A DNA stretch of 64,000 bases from Microvelia longipes. Lineage: Eukaryota > Arthropoda > Insecta > Hemiptera > Veliidae. A program made the translations under genes and the position numbers. Positions 12,393-58,335 of the stretch are shown piece after piece (position 1 is the stretch's first letter; each line of letters starts with the position of its first letter). A model generated the notes under the pieces. It saw only the letters and a list, made by a program, of their open reading frames with translations, had not been told where the DNA came from and did no database searches. The DNA lies in assembly GCA_018340805.1 (NCBI GenBank), contig JACMZG010001908.1, positions 34,737,294 through 34,801,293 of the forward strand. The letters are read 5' to 3'.

Positions 12393-15300
12393 TATATACA
12401 CACATTGCATGGTCCCCTGTCTCTTGTCGGCATTATAATCCTAGTTTTAACGATATAGCACCAATAATAATAGAGAAAACCCTTAAGAAGTACGTTTTTA
12501 ACAAAGTGATTAAAGCATCTATAATTTATCCTAAAATTATGTGTTGGGACGTTTACGTGCGATCCAAATTCAAAGCAGTGTAAACATATCAAATGAATCT
12601 AAATAAATCTATTATAAAGCAATTTTACAGTCTTGTAGTCAAAAAAAATATGCAAACTCTATGTTAAAATTAAAGTTGAACGACCCTAACATATATGGAT
12701 TAAATAATTAACTATACAAAATACAATATGAGAAACCATGAACACCAGCATACGATAAATAAGTTAGAAAAAATATTTAAACATAATAACCATTTATTAC
12801 CATTTATCTAAGCCATTACATGATGATTCTAAGATGGGAATAACGCAATACATTGTCCTTGAGTTAAGGGAATAATATACATTATAAGAAAAGTATATAT
12901 TTATTGATATAACTAAAAATTAAAAACTAATTATTCGCACATTTGTTAAATACTGATAATATTTTTTTTAAATCTATATATATTGCTTTTTTAAATTTGT
13001 TTAAAAATGAAAAAAAGGAAGTTCATGTATTAGGATTAGGAATAATAAATTTATTGTTAACATGCGTCATTCAAAAGTTATTTCCTGAAATTATCCTGTT
13101 CCTTAAGGATGTGCAAAATACCTGGAAATCCCATCTACCAATTTCAGGAACCAACTTTAATAATTTATTTGACGTAATAAAGAAAAATGAAAAATCTGAT
13201 AAATCCATAGATCGATCGTTCAAATTACGCGAATAACCACAAATATAAATTAGTTGGTTAAAAGATTAAAATAGAATTAATCTATTAAAAGATCTATTAA
13301 GGTATAATTAGGGCTGTTAAAATACCAAATATATTGCCTGAAGTAGTTTATTTCATGGTTTGAAATAATTAGAAGATTTATCATATTAAAAAAAATGTAG
13401 TTTACAGATTTCTTGGAAGGAATACTTCGGGCTTGTGAGTACGTCAGAGGAGAAATCACACGCACGTTGGGGAAGTACAAAATATTTAATATCCTCGTTG
13501 AATGCTAATACTAGTTTTTATAAAGTAAAAATTATTTTGCTTTTAATAAATTCAAGTATTACTTGTGCACCTAACATTTGAGACATGATATCTCTAGTTA
13601 GAATATGTAAATGAACAATGAAAGAAGAACTAGAAGAAGAGAAAAAAATACAGTTCAATACGTTGCGCTTTAACTAAAACAAGCTGTCAATATAGAGCTA
13701 TATTAAATTTTTGAAGTTGGCTGCACTGCCTATTGATAAGGGTTATATGATGAGGCCTTCATTTTCCGAACAATGTTGTAATATCGGGGAATTGACAAAA
13801 AGTTGATTCATTTAAATTTGATAACTATTGAATGCAAAAGTTTATGCGTTTTTGTAAAATTGGTTTTTATATTCATTCAAAAAACTCTTAAATATTACTT
13901 TCCTATGTTAAAAGTCAATTTATATGATCAATCGCATAGTAATTAATATTATGTTTAGAAAATGATTTGTGGCGGGAACTGCGAAACCTCCCCATAAGGT
14001 AGCCTACTTTGTCCAGCTGTCTAACATGAAACCAGGCTTCCTTACCTATTGGTTAAACATTATTGAAGCACATAATATTGTCATATAAGCTAGAGTGATT
14101 ATAAAAATTGTGCTTATCCGGTCATAAAAATACATTGACAATATATCGGCCAGGCATACATGTGGTTGAGAGCTCTCTATATAATTCAAAAAATTCCAAA
14201 ACATTAAAAAGATTTTTCACTAAACAAATATTTAATGTTTAAAGTGACAACATTTTGATGTCCCGAGTATGATTAATTCCAAAATCTAATCAATTCTTCC
14301 GTCCATAGGGTTAGATTTTTAAGCCAAGTTTTATTAAAATTAAATTAGCCGTTTGAGCTGTAGCGTGCTTACAAGAATCATGGACATACATACATGCATA
14401 CAGACACAAAAGTTTTTTTTTCGATTTTAGGTGCTGAACGTCAAAACTTTATAAAACCAGGGGATGTTAGGTTTCTTGCTAATGCAATGCTTCCCTCTTC
14501 TTTTCAAAGGTAGTCAAGCAAAAGCAAGTTCAAAGTAATCTTTAAGAATCAAATATTAAGTGATATTTCTTGATTAATATTGTACCCTAAGATAACCGCA
14601 AAAATATGGCACTAAATTTCAAAAATAATCTCAGTAATAAAGGTCGGTGTAGGACCATTACAAATACTCATAACAATAACTTCTTATTCGTAACTTATTA
14701 GTTGTGATGAAGAAACCAAACAATAATATTGTTGAGCAACATAAAACAAAAAGCATTAATTGCACATCAAACATTTAATAAAATATTTTAAAATAGTACA
14801 TTAACTTGATTATAATTCAATGTCATAACAAAGTATACCTGATCAAGTAAATTTCCAATCATTTATACTTTTTGTACTTGTTATTAAAATTAACAAAAAT
14901 AAAATACCACAAAAGAAATTAAATACTGTCAGGTTACTAAAACAATTAACCTAATTAACATATCAAAAACCAGAAACGTTGACTTAATAAAAAGTAAGTC
15001 AAATGGCATAATAAAAAACAGTTTTAGGAAGCGATTTCTATTAATCCTATAATAATCTCTTCAGTATATTTTAAAATATAATAATGAATTAAAAGATTTC
15101 ACCACAAACTTTAGTTTAATTAAAACAAAATGTCCATACTTAGCAATAAATTTGAAAATAGTTGAGTTAGTTAATATTGTAAAATATAAGAAACAAAGAT
15201 AAGACTATTCTTATAAAATTAATTTAGAATGACAAGTAACCTCATAACACTATTCTAATTTCATGACAGATTTCAGATTCTACTTAACATTTATCACTCA

Positions 15301-18300
15301 AGCATAAGATATGCAGAACTATAAGTACTAATATTACAAAATATGTAGTTTCTAATTCAATTATACTTTAACATTGAGTTATCAAAATTTTTTGACAAGG
15401 TTATTATAGGAAAAGAACTGTGGCTATTGTAATGAAAGTTATAAGTAAGATAGAAATATTAAAAGAAAAATATAAAAATGTAAAATTATAAAAATAATGA
15501 TAATTAATTTATTCTTTTTAATTTAATTAATTAATTTACAGTAAATTATTAAGAATAATATGTTTAAAGTACGACAAGAGCAATACTAAAGTAAAGTTAG
15601 AACGAACTCTAGCAAAATCTAAATTTATTATTAAATTTACCTAACATTTTAGAGTATTGTGGGTTATAGAATAAGAAAAAATCAGGCGCAGAGGTCCGCA
15701 AGCAGGCGAATTTTCTTTAAAATGCGTCTTTTTTCCTCGACAATTTATTTCTAGCTTAAGTTACAGATATATGTTTTATAACCCGAATAGTAGCCTCACA
15801 ACTTGTTATTTAATTTTTCCAGATTTTTCAAAGAAAATGCACATATTATTTAATAGATTATACAAAACCATGTAGTCATTATTCCAAAATCGGCAATGCA
15901 CGGCATTATACGCTCTCATTCATTGCTCTCTTTGTGGTAATTTTTAGCGCATTTTCTCCCATAAAACAAATTTTTCTACACTCTTAGGTCTACCTACCGC
16001 TACGAGCCACCTTATTAGCGATTTTTTTCAAAGACAAATAGAAAACGTAAAAGACACATAACTGTCGACTTTTCAATAGATACGATAAATCGAATTATTA
16101 TATAAATTCTTAGTTCACTAATAGGTTGTATTACCATAGAGTTAGAGCGTCAAGATCTGAGTTTTAACTCGGTAAAATTGTTCTGGCTTACAGACACTTC
16201 AATACTCTAACCACCTCTGACCTCTAACCATCTCTAAAATATAAATGAGTTGCCTTAGCTTTACAGCTACTTAATTACTTTACGTTAATATAATTACACT
16301 TTATACTAATGATAAATTCAAGTTCAAAAATGTTTAACAAATGGCCAAAAAATTAACAAATGGAAGCACCCCTTAAAAATCTACCAATAAAACTTATAAA
16401 GACAAAACACCTAAAACGAATTAACCAAGGGTAAAATAAACCAAGGTTACAATGAATCATCCTATTTTTGGAAATGACATTTCATAATGTTGCAAATTAC
16501 TCTCCATGAAATATACTCAATAATCAGAAGTTAAAGTCTGTCATATTTTCCCCCTAATGTCTCAATAATAATATAGTCAACATCTTTAATAATATACTTG
16601 GTCATGAAAAACATCATGACCGTCAAAAGGTTATTCATATGATTTCTCATCATTCAGTTTATATTTTCACATAATAAGAATTTTGAGTTAACAAAAAATA
16701 ATAATAAGATTTTGCAAAACTTATTATTCTACATTTTATCGCTCCCTAGCGGGATGTGTATGGTTTAAAATTGTCCACAAGCTTTCACGGGCAAGGAATA
16801 AGGAACTCAGCAGGTCGTCAGCGGAAAAAATAAAGCTGAAGCTCTAAAACTCTATGTTAGCGTATTCAGCTCCACAATTGCCTTTACAGATTGCCTATTG
16901 CTATGACTTATACTCCGTTTTCATTTCAGCGAATTTTTAAATGTAAAAAGATCTTTTGAGATTGGAGTCATGGAGGGGGTCTTTTTTAATGGAGGGACTC
17001 ACTGATCAAGAATATACACAACAAGAATACTACACGAATCTAGACTAACTATACTAAACGAATTTCTACACGTTTTGTATCGCTGTTCGGATAAAAAAGA
17101 ACCCTATTGCTTATGAAATATTTATGACGTCATTTGGTCACAATCACAATGACTCGTGAATAATCAAAAAACTAATTCAATCGAGCTGAAACTTAATATG
17201 CTTTTCTACTTTAATAGAAAATAAGATGACGAAGACAAATAATTTTACCCGCATTAGTGATGATTTTATCGATTGACATATATAATTTTTAATGTTTCAC
17301 AAATACTGTAGGAAATTGGCGAATATTGTGGCGAGGCCGTAAGCCAATTACAAAGACTAGTAATACAACGGGGATCGTCATGTTCCGTCACGAGAAGGAT
17401 TAAGGCTTAAGCCAAATTTAGGACCCTCCATAGTAGCTTATATAAAATATAAATGTATTTGCCGTATGGATTCGAAAAGAGGAAAGCTCAATCTGACAGT
17501 GGGGCACGTGTTGATTCTCGTTAAAACTTTTAAAACGTCAACTAAAGTCACAACTCCTCTGTGGATTAGACAGAAACTACCACAACCTAATACAGGACAA
17601 GAACGAAATAAGTCAAGAGGCCGAAGACCACGTTTTTAATCAATTAATGAATGAATTTTAGCTGTTTAATTATGCCAACTTTCATCTTATACTAAAAGAC
17701 TGATATGCTCTGAAAGAGGAGATAGTATAAGCACCTTGAAATATCACAACCCATCTAAAGTTATTTTGGCTTAAGGCCCAGACTTTAATCTTCTCTTCTA
17801 TTCTGTCCAGCTTGATATACTGTTATTTCTTAACTCAAGCTTAACGTTGACCTATATAGGTTAAAAGTTGCTATGCTTTGCTTTTATTTTTTACTTTAAT
17901 TGAAATGAAAATAGTAATTTTAAACCAATTTAAAAATCTCAATGAGGAAAATACGACAATAATATTTTTGAAATTTTTATTATTTTAAAGATAGCTTTTC
18001 AGGGTTTACAAGTTACTGTCTGTTTCGTCGAAAGGTCAATCAACCATGTGATCAGAGCAAAACTTTACTTCTAGTTGGCCCAGACCTGTTGAGAACACTT
18101 GTCCAAGGTCAAGACTGAACCTGGATTCCATTATTTGCAGAAAAACTCGTCTTCCAATTCTTTTTCATACAATAAGTATTACTGTTACATAATAAGACTT
18201 CAAAGAAGGAATACAAATAAAACTTAAATATTACAAACCTGAAATTATAAATTTTATTTAAAAATTTATATTTTTATACAAGATCTTATATATTATACAT

Positions 18301-21265
18301 TAACATATATAAAAATCTAAAGCAAAAAGTAAAATTAAGCAGCTAATAAAAGACCTAGGAGTTCTATCCGGATATTAAATAACATTTTTTAACTTGATGA
18401 TGGACCATAAATATACATCCATCATTTTTGTTAAACGATTTAACAAAAGACGCACTTATATAATCCAAAAAGATAATTATCTACCAATTATACTTCAAGA
18501 AATTATATTTAATACCTAGGTGATTCCATAGTTTCAGGTAATTAAAGACTAAAAAAGTATCATTATTGGCTAAATACTTCCATGTAATTCATTCTGCGAG
18601 TCTCATGACCTTTAATAGTTATCTTATAAAATCAAAAATCATAGATAAAGAAGTTCAAGTTCATGTAAACACAAATTAGAATATTATATAGAGTTAGGAT
18701 TAGAAATTAGATAAATAATTCCTTGATTTAAAACTTCCTAGTATTTATTGTAGAATTACGTTCTTTTTTTAGATTAAAACTCAATTTTAATGCAAATATA
18801 TACAAGAAAGATAAATAATTGCTCTTTTATTTACTTATATTTTTATTTAGTTAATAATTTAGTTAATGCTGAGTCATAATGTATTTTGATGTAATCATAT
18901 TTTTATAAACTTATTATTAGCTGTCCTTACATCAGTACATTTCAATTCCTATAAATCCATAAAGTAGACGCAGAAGAGCAAAGAATTAAAACTTTAGACT
19001 TCATCTCAATACTAAAGATATTCTACTGGCTTAAAAAATACGTGACGTCCACCAAAGATGATACAATTCTGATGAAAATTGTGTTAGTACGCCGACAATA
19101 ATAGTATATTATGTCACAAGACTGTGAAGAAGGTCTTTTTTTACTGTGGCGACTATATTTTCTGTCGAGCGAAGCGAGACAGTAAAAGGAGCAGGGGTAA
19201 AAAAAGCCATTCCCACTCGTGTAGCATTTGCTATTTTTTCGGGTATAGTAATAATAAACAACGATTTGGAATAAAAACATTATACCAACAAAAACTCATA
19301 CGTTTTTTTGTAAAAAGTTGTGAGATCAATTGGATAAGCTAAGTCAAAATCACCTAATTATGCTTGTCTTGTCTAATTGCTTCCTAATATGCGAGGTCTT
19401 GGCGGTTTCACTTTGTGACTTGGCCAATATGCAGTACACACAAAAGTGCATAGTGCGCTTATTAAATAGGCATAATGTATTTTTATAATGTATGTCTACT
19501 GTCTACACTCCATACTAGACCTTTAGAACTACACTACCTCAATCTACGCATTGGCCAAGTCATATGAATCGCGAATAGAGATGTGTGACATCAAATCTCT
19601 AAAAGTAGTGACAAAAAGTCACTACAAAAAATAATAAGATAACAAGATTTATGATCTAAGGTCAATCCAGAAAAATTACGAAGTATCTACAATCCAAATG
19701 TTATATTATGTATCCCATTTGCACCCTAAGGTACCGCACCTAAATCACCAAATGACACCTGAATGCACCATATGACTCCTAAATTGTTCGTATGATTTGT
19801 TCCAAATCTGGTACACGGATCACTCAGACTACAGATTACTCATGTTATGTTACTATTTTTGGTCCACAGCAAACAAGTTTTAGACATTTTACCAATTGGA
19901 AATGAGTAATAATAGTACCAATAATTTAGTTTATAATTTAATATAGCAGCGAAAAAATCACAGTCGTTGAAATTGCTTTACTAACAACCTTCTTTAATGT
20001 TTCACGATAAATTATGAATCAATAATCTATGTTATCGAATAAATATATCAAGCAATCGAATAATTAATGTAGGGTCAATATGGACGATGAAAACAATTAA
20101 ATTGTGATTGATAAAAAGAAAGAGAGTCGAGAGATTCCTATATTAGGTGGTAGGCTAGACAAAGATAGTCTCACCTCGTTTAGGGTGTCCCTACCCCCCT
20201 CCTTAAGATAAAAAAAATTCAATTCACTATCATGGAGCCAGTGGGGTATATGCGTGACACAGACATACACAATTTAATGTAAATAATAATAATAATCGTA
20301 TTATGTAAACGATATTCTTGCAAAAACGAGAAAATAATATCTAAGCAGCAATTAAATACAAGGAAAACGACGTAGGAGTAACAAATTCCTACTTGATAAT
20401 AAGTTGAATAATTTTTACTTGTTTTAGCTTAAAATAAGTAAGAAGCTTAAATAAAAAAAGATATGAAAAAAATAAAGATTATTATGAATAATAATAAAAA
20501 AATAATATAATAATGGAACAAATACAGATTAATATAAATAATAATAAAAATTTTAATATAAGCATGAAAAAATTTAATTTAATATAAATAAACATTAAAA
20601 GTTAAATAAAAAAGACAATAATAAAAATAATGCAAAACAAGGAAGCAAAAACAAAAGGGTATACGAACAATTACAAAAACATATCTTAAAAGAGAAAAAT
20701 TTCATTTAAACAATAAACAAATAATTAATTGGCAATAAAGCAGAAAATAAAATTAATACAAGGAAATATAAGGAAAAATGCACGAGTTAGTTCAATAACC
20801 CAAAATATATCTAATAATATTTCAAATAATGTATTTTATTTATAAAATACTAGCAAAAATGTATTCAAATGTGTGACTAATATAAGTACCAAGGTAATCA
20901 ACTATAAACTTTATGATATCAACATTTAAGACTTAATTTTTCAACCTTAAGGTGTAACGTCTCTAAGTCTTCCTACAATAAATGAAGCATTTATTCGATT
21001 AATAATAACCACGGATTTTATGCATCATTAATCTTATGATGCCGTTCGTAAAAAGGAAGTTAACCAAAAGACCAACTAATTATAGCCTGTCATGAATAAT
21101 ATTGTGTTACACTTGTTCCTGTTTTTTAATAAATTTCAAAACTGGGACTTTTAACTAGTTAAATGAAAAATTAACTAAATTATATCGACAACTATCATTG
21201 ATAGCTATTGACTATTGATAAACTAATAACAAGTCTCTTCACAAAAAAACTGCTTTGATTAGAAA
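12390..21265. other. No gene seen
   Basis: Nine kilobases without a supportable exon. It contains the worn palindrome fragment at 15.7 kb, repeat-like DNA at 17.1-17.4 kb, and a GTCGAGCGAAGCGAGAC hairpin at about 19,165 that matches tails of other repeats. A 97-codon frame at 12943-13236 is discussed under rejected items. Confidence 0.5.
15672..15975 (+). repeat. Degenerate fragment of the palindromic element
   Basis: Contains a worn GGCGCAGAGGTCCGCAAG block, then a spacer-like region bounded by AAAGAAAATGCACAT and TAGCGCATTTTCTCC. This looks like a fourth, incomplete copy. Confidence 0.5.
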
Positions 21266-21303
21266 AGAAGAGCCGACTTTTGACCACTTCTGGCCATCCT
21301 CAG
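21266..21303 (-). ncRNA. Hammerhead-like motif, decayed
   Basis: On the - strand CTGAGGA, stem GGCC/GGTC with loop AGAAGT, then AAAA and GTCGGCTCTT. It resembles the motif in the 54566 element (shared GTCGGCTCT). Confidence 0.4.
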
Positions 21304-21325
21304 TCATGCTAAATTGAGGGCCGAG

Positions 21326-21378
21326 TTATATATAGTCCTTCATAGGCCTAGGGCACACCTATGAAGGACTATATATAA
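21326..21378. repeat. Perfect 21-base inverted repeat
   Basis: TATATAGTCCTTCATAGG and its complement around an 11-base loop, adjacent to the 5S-like SINE copy 1. Confidence 0.8.
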
Positions 21379-21385
21379 GCTGCAA

Positions 21386-21990
21386 TATATAGAGGTCACC
21401 CATCCAGGCTCTGACCACGCTTAATGCTGCTTAACCTTTATGATTCAACAAAAATCATGGATATACTTTTCGTATATAAGTGGTGCACTTATTTATTAAG
21501 TAAATGTATAGACTTCTACCTAATTTTACGTAATTAGATTATTTTCTGATTTTTTAGAAAACGTGCAAGTCATATGATAATAATTAAACAAATTCTGATT
21601 AATGAGATGAAACTTAGTCTCATAAGAGCACATACATTATACATGGCTACATGCATGCTAAATCTCAATCCAATCGCATAATTTTTCGCGTTTTACGATA
21701 TTTCGAAATCTTTGCTGTCATTATTGCGCGTTAATGACGTCATAAAAATTATATTCTGGATAGTACATCTACACCTATAGACTAATTTTAGTACAAAGTT
21801 TCAACGCTCTACCATAAATACACTGGGAGCTCCAATGATAACACACACACACACAGACAAACAAGTTTGTGAAAACCACTTAGAAGTCCTTAAGAAAACC
21901 TGAAACAAATAATTCATGTTACATCTCGGTTTCAGATTTTTTTGCAAACACCAAACTTTTTCTATGTACTAATTGTATACATGAGGGAAA
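21386..21990 (-). repeat. 5S-rRNA-like SINE family, copy 1
   Basis: Read on the - strand the order is: a start with TATAGAAAAAGT, the body CCCAGTGTATTTATG...GACGTCATTAA, then a module nearly identical to the 3' half of 5S rRNA (21446-21392: AAGCAGC, GGTCAG, CTGGATGGGTGACC). The promoter-bearing A-to-C box region of 5S is recognisable. Confidence 0.7.
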
Positions 21991-22128
21991 GTAAAAAAGT
22001 TAAATATTCCTTGTTACAATCTTAGAACCAGGCTTAAAATTAAATCTAGTTTTGTATAAATAAATTTTTAATTGAAATATGTTATAGATTAAAATAAAAT
22101 AGTAATCTAATTGTAATTTCAAACAACT

Positions 22129-22420
22129 AATTCCGTCTTTTTCACAAGAATATCTATATTTAAATATCAGAGCTGGCTTTCGGCTTTCGCTATCAACTGT
22201 GTCGGAAAGGTGAGTCTCTATATGTTGTACAAAATCTCCGTTAAGGGCTTAGAGCAGTCTGCTCCAAGCCCTCCTTGACGGAGAGGGCTTTGGGGTGTTG
22301 TCCAAATCTCCTTAACGGAGATTTTGGACAACATATAGATACTCACCTTTCCCGCACAGTTGATGGCGAAAGCCGGCTCTGCTATTTAAAAATAGATATT
22401 CTTGTGGATAAGACGGAATT
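22129..22420. mobile_element. Fold-back (MITE-like) element just upstream of the ABCH start
   Basis: A 292-base palindrome: the left end AATTCCGTCTTTTTCACAAG is mirrored at 22401-22420, and arms of ~120 bases contain CAGAGC(T/C)GGCTTTCG and AACATATAGA. It ends 102 bases before the ATG. Both arms carry AAAGGTGAGT, a strong splice-donor consensus on either strand. Confidence 0.8.
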
Positions 22421-22522
22421 TTTTTATTGATGTTATAAGTAATCCATAGCGTAGTAACGTACTAATTATTGTAATTGTTTCATGTTACAGAATTAAAATA
22501 ATGTAGTCAAAGTGTTAGAAGA

Positions 22523-53855
<31,333 letters not shown>

Positions 53856-53879
53856 GATAAAGGATTTTAAGAAATATTA

Positions 53880-53885
53880 AATAAA
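53880..53885 (+). terminator. Candidate poly(A) signal of the ABCH gene
   Basis: An AATAAA lies 25 bases after the stop codon. In such AT-rich DNA the hexamer is common, so this is the first plausible signal rather than a proven one. Confidence 0.4.
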
Positions 53886-54565
53886 TATTTAGAACCAGAC
53901 CAGGATTTTAATTTTTTTCGTTGTAATTAAAAACTTGATGAGCAACTAAGAAACACATCTGGTATGGGAACTATGTTGAGGGCCCTTAATGTGTCCAGGA
54001 CCCAAGTAAATTTAGGGTTGGGGGTTTTTTTTTAAATAAATACTTGATATTATAAAGGCATAGAATTACAAAACCCTTTGGAAAAATAGAGTGTACAATA
54101 AAAGATCTCATATCTTAAAATGCCCACGAAAATCAAAGGCATAATACAAGAATTAAGAGTTAAGATTAGCTATTAAACAACTAAGGCCATCAATCATATA
54201 ACTTACGTAAAGATAGTGTACTAAATGGTAAAAGCTGGTCAACAAGGGAAACAACTGCAGCGCTGAGTGGCCACTACAGACAAATAAACAACTAACAAGT
54301 TAAATTCACCCAATAACCCCGCCTCTTTACTAACTGCACACTTACTCTATTAAATTTTATACCTTTATATTTATAATGAGGCTCACACAATATCATAAAA
54401 TTTCTAGTTGTTTTTTACATTTCAAACAATTCATTGAGTACTGGGTATTATAGAAAATAATGACATAAAAGTTACCTTGAGCTCTTAAGATATAGAAAGC
54501 ACCGTCAACTTAAACAAATAAAAACAGTTCAATAAAACTATTGAATATGAACTATTAATTGATAA

Positions 54566-54878
54566 GAGAAAAAAAGAAAGATGTCACTCTACTTATATAT
54601 AATATTATTGACAGAGCCGACTTTCAAATTAACAGTTCATCATCAGTGATGAACTGATCATCAGTGTTATTTTTTTTTAATAAAAAATAAAATTTGTATT
54701 AAAAAAATAAATACAAATTGTATTTATTTATTTGCTTTTATTTTTTACGTTTTGCAGCTTTTTATATTTATTTCGTTTGTACTTTGTTGGTAGGCACTGA
54801 TGATGAACTGTGTTAAGTTTGACAGTCGGCTCTGTCAATCAAATATTAATAAGTGGGAGTGACATCTTTCTTTTTTCT
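54566..54878. mobile_element. Inverted pair of hammerhead-like terminal modules between the two genes
   Basis: Ends GAGAAAAAAGAAAGATGTCA are mirrored. Both arms contain GACAGAGCCGACT and, on the outward strand, CTGATGATGAACTGT followed by GAAA-GTC (left) or GACA-GTC (right). AT-rich loop. Confidence 0.7.
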
Positions 54879-57359
54879 CCTTTTGGAAAAACTGCCAAAC
54901 TCATCTTACTATCAATATTAATGATAAATTTGAAATCAATTTAAATTAACATGAATTAGCTTTCTTGGAGGAAAATAATTTAGTCATAATAATGTTTTGA
55001 TAATTATTGTTAAAAATGCAAATTATTGTTATAAATGATATTGGTTGCCCAGCAATTTTACTATGAAAACTAGCTAAAATAAATTATTTTTCAGAAGAAT
55101 AAAAAAACATGAAAAAGTACAAAGGGGTTTTAACATAAATAGTAAATTCTTTAGCCAACAGAGTGGCCACTCAGCACTGGTATCAGTCTTACGTGTTGAC
55201 CATCCTCTATATTTAAGTCCGACACCCCAAGGCTCTCTTAAACAAATTTTTAGATAGTAACAAGTTATTAAAAATGTATAATTTTTTTAAGGGTACTTAG
55301 AAAAATTGTAAGGTTACTCTTTAGAATATTTTTATATATAATGCTCGACATAAAGAGTATATGTACATGTACATGTCATACTAGAATACACCAGGATTAA
55401 TAAATTTATTTGTGAAAAATTTATATACCTGTTAAGAAGAATAAACAATCTATTTTGATTTCTTATAAATACAACTAGTATATTGATCTTTGTAAATAAA
55501 TAATTTAATTTTCCCATGTCAATTAATCACATCTTGCCACTATGTGATCTCTATAATCATTTTGAATTACTTTTGTATTTATTTTAATGTAGTTGTAATT
55601 AATGTGCCAACAAGTATTCTTATGTTACATTTTAATGATATAAATATTGTAAAAGTCAAAAATTTATAAATTGAATAAAAATAATTAAAATAGTAGGTGC
55701 TTAAATCCAACATTCAATAGCTCTTTTAGCAAAAAGGAAAAATTAAAAGTAAAATAAAAATAACTTACAACTCTTCTGGAGTGATAATTTTACTTTAACA
55801 TGAATGTTAAAGGCAGATTTATAAGAAAACAAAACATAAAAAATTAAATTTAACCTAAACTAAAAATATTAAAATTAATAAAATATTTAAAAAATAAATG
55901 ATTCCCTACATATATAACTTCAATAGAAAATAAAATGTAAATAATTTAGTGTTATTAAATTTTGCTGTAAGCATAGATAATAATCTTTAATTTAATAATT
56001 GTAAATATTAGAAAGTTAGAAATAAATTAAAATTGTAAATTTTTGATTACAAATTAATACATAATATGTCACTTAGATAAATTAAAGTGGATAGGAAACA
56101 ACATTTCTTCAGATAAAACAAATTTATGTTCAGATTGTCTCCCTTGCCTGACTGCAATCAATGAACTGTTTCTGTTCATCTCTCTTAAAATATATTAACT
56201 CTAATACTTGTAACAATGAACTATTAATTGATAACACGATAATACTATACTCTTTGGTCTTATTAATCAATAAAACAAGAGGCTTTAGGTCTCTTGGCGG
56301 GTCTGGGAAATCAGTGATGGGGGACTGAATTAAGTCCCCTATGATAGTTGTCCCGTAGCAGTTTGTCATATTAAATGGTTTTGTAAGTTAAAAGTAAAAT
56401 TAAAATTTAAACAAAAGAATGCTATCTCATTTTTTAAATTATACCATTTTTTTCCTTGCTCACATTGTAGATTTAATAATGCTCAAATTAAATAAATTAT
56501 TTTAAATAATATTTTATACTTTTTATTGTAAAACAAATTTATGTAAAAATTAATATAATAAACATTATTATAAAAGTTACAAAGGTATTTTATTTACCAT
56601 TCTTACTACAAAATATTGAAGCACATGAATAGCACACATAAGGAAGAAACATGAAAGAAGGAAGATAAGCATTTCATTTCACATATTTTCTCTTCCTCTT
56701 TATTTCACTCCTGTCAGAGTGGGGTCCAAGTTCCTATACTAGATGGACGTCAATAAAAAGCAAAATGGTTGCTAAAATTGCTTTAATTCTTTTAAATAAT
56801 ATTAAGAACAATAAGAATTCTTATTGTTTAGAAACAATAAGAACACATAAAAAAGAAATATAACTTTATATAATATAACCAACACCTAAAATACTACAGC
56901 TCATACCTTGAGATAAATGGACAAACAATATACATAAGAAGCTAATAAGTATGAAACTGTTAATAACATTCACATGTCACAAAACTTATATATTTCACAA
57001 ATTAGTTCAAGGCACAGTGTCCAACATAGTGACTTAGCTCTTGTTTGGAAGATAATATCATTTTACAAAGAGAATTATACTTAGAGGGAAGACTTAAGTA
57101 AAATAACACAGTGACTGAGGGTCTGGAGTGTGACGGTTTCTATTAAGTGCTTTAACTGTACTTACTACTAACAGAGCCTCCCTACACCTCTACAACTCCT
57201 ATTGGAGACATATTTATAATGCCCTTACCAATGGTGGGTATTTTTCAATGACATAACATTAAATCACTTTATAAAACAGGATAATTAAAGAATATATGAG
57301 ATAGATAATAATTACAACTCATTTTACTTGATTTAAGACAAAATATGGTTTAAGACAAA

Positions 57360-57491
57360 GTTATGGTGCCAATCTACCAGGGAAATGATAAGAGCTGTTG
57401 TATTCTCCCTCTAAATATAAGTATCTTTGCTTATACTACTAGAGGGAGGATAATAGGACTCTAATTTGCTTGGGTAGCTTGGTACCATAAC
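57360..57491. mobile_element. Short fold-back element between the genes
   Basis: GTTATGGT(G/A)CCAA(T/G)CTACC at both ends; TCCCTCTA...TATAAG hairpin in the centre. A fragment of the same centre recurs at 57667-57700. Confidence 0.65.
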
Positions 57492-58231
57492 AGTACATTG
57501 GTGACATCATTTTTGATTATTTATATATTATGATTTCACACCAATAGTACACTTTTTGACTATTTTGTCTTAAAAGAATTAAAATGAATTTAAACTAATA
57601 TTAACAACACCAACTTCGTCTTTCCACCATTGATATTTATCAATGTGTCATTCGACCCTATACTTCCCTCTAGTAATATAAGTATCTTTGTCATGCTTTC
57701 AATAATAACGTGTACTTAACCTATATGCATTGACAAAAGTTATTATTTTTAGCTTATTTATCAATTTGTTCTTTTTATTTAATGTGAATATTAATATCAA
57801 GAACAAATAATTATTACAAAAGATTAACTGAAACCAAAACTAAGCACCAAATTCACAAGAGATTGATGAGATAAAAACAGGGATTTTTCTTTGCTAAAAA
57901 AACATATAGATAGAAGAGATTGTTTTGTTTGTATAAAATGCTTTAAAGAAAACTACGGGAGACAAAATGATTCAGAAATTAAAAAGACAATTAATTATGC
58001 ATTTACATGCCATGTGATTACTTTCTTGGTGACCAATCACCTCCCTCTCTCTCTTTCTCAAATACCACTGTATGAATTATATTGAGACTAAATTATCATT
58101 AAGGAAATGTGTAAAAATGTTCCAGCATTGAATACAAAGCAAAGCATTAATTTAAAATACTATTTACTAACTATCTACTGATTCCAACACCCACCCAATA
58201 ATAAAACAATTAACTTCCAATATAAAAATAA

Positions 58232-58237
58232 TTTATT
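58232..58237 (-). terminator. Candidate poly(A) signal of adenylosuccinate lyase
   Basis: TTTATT on the + strand (AATAAA on the - strand) lies about 100 bases past the stop. It is plausible by position only. Confidence 0.35.
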
Positions 58238-58335
58238 TAACAAATACATTAAAAAATATGTAACATAAATTGAGCTAAAATAAAAAATTTGATCCCAAGA
58301 GACAAAATAAAACTTACAATAACATAAAAGCGTAT

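Larger units (their letters stand above)
53886..58231. other. Convergent intergenic region
   Basis: Contains the fold-back elements at 54566 and 57360 and AT-rich DNA. ACAAGAGGC(T/C)TTAGGTCTCTT at 56,275 recurs at 60,027, probably the edge of another dispersed repeat. No gene seen. Confidence 0.6.

Noticed and set aside
12943..13236. 97-codon open frame, the longest non-repeat frame in the left third
   Set aside because: Lys/Asn/Ile-rich, no motif recognised, no plausible neighbours or splice partners. Such length is possible by chance in DNA this AT-rich. An old gene fragment cannot be excluded.
56130..56369. 79-codon - strand frame in the intergenic region
   Set aside because: Overlaps a dispersed-repeat edge shared with 60,027 and has no recognisable protein content.
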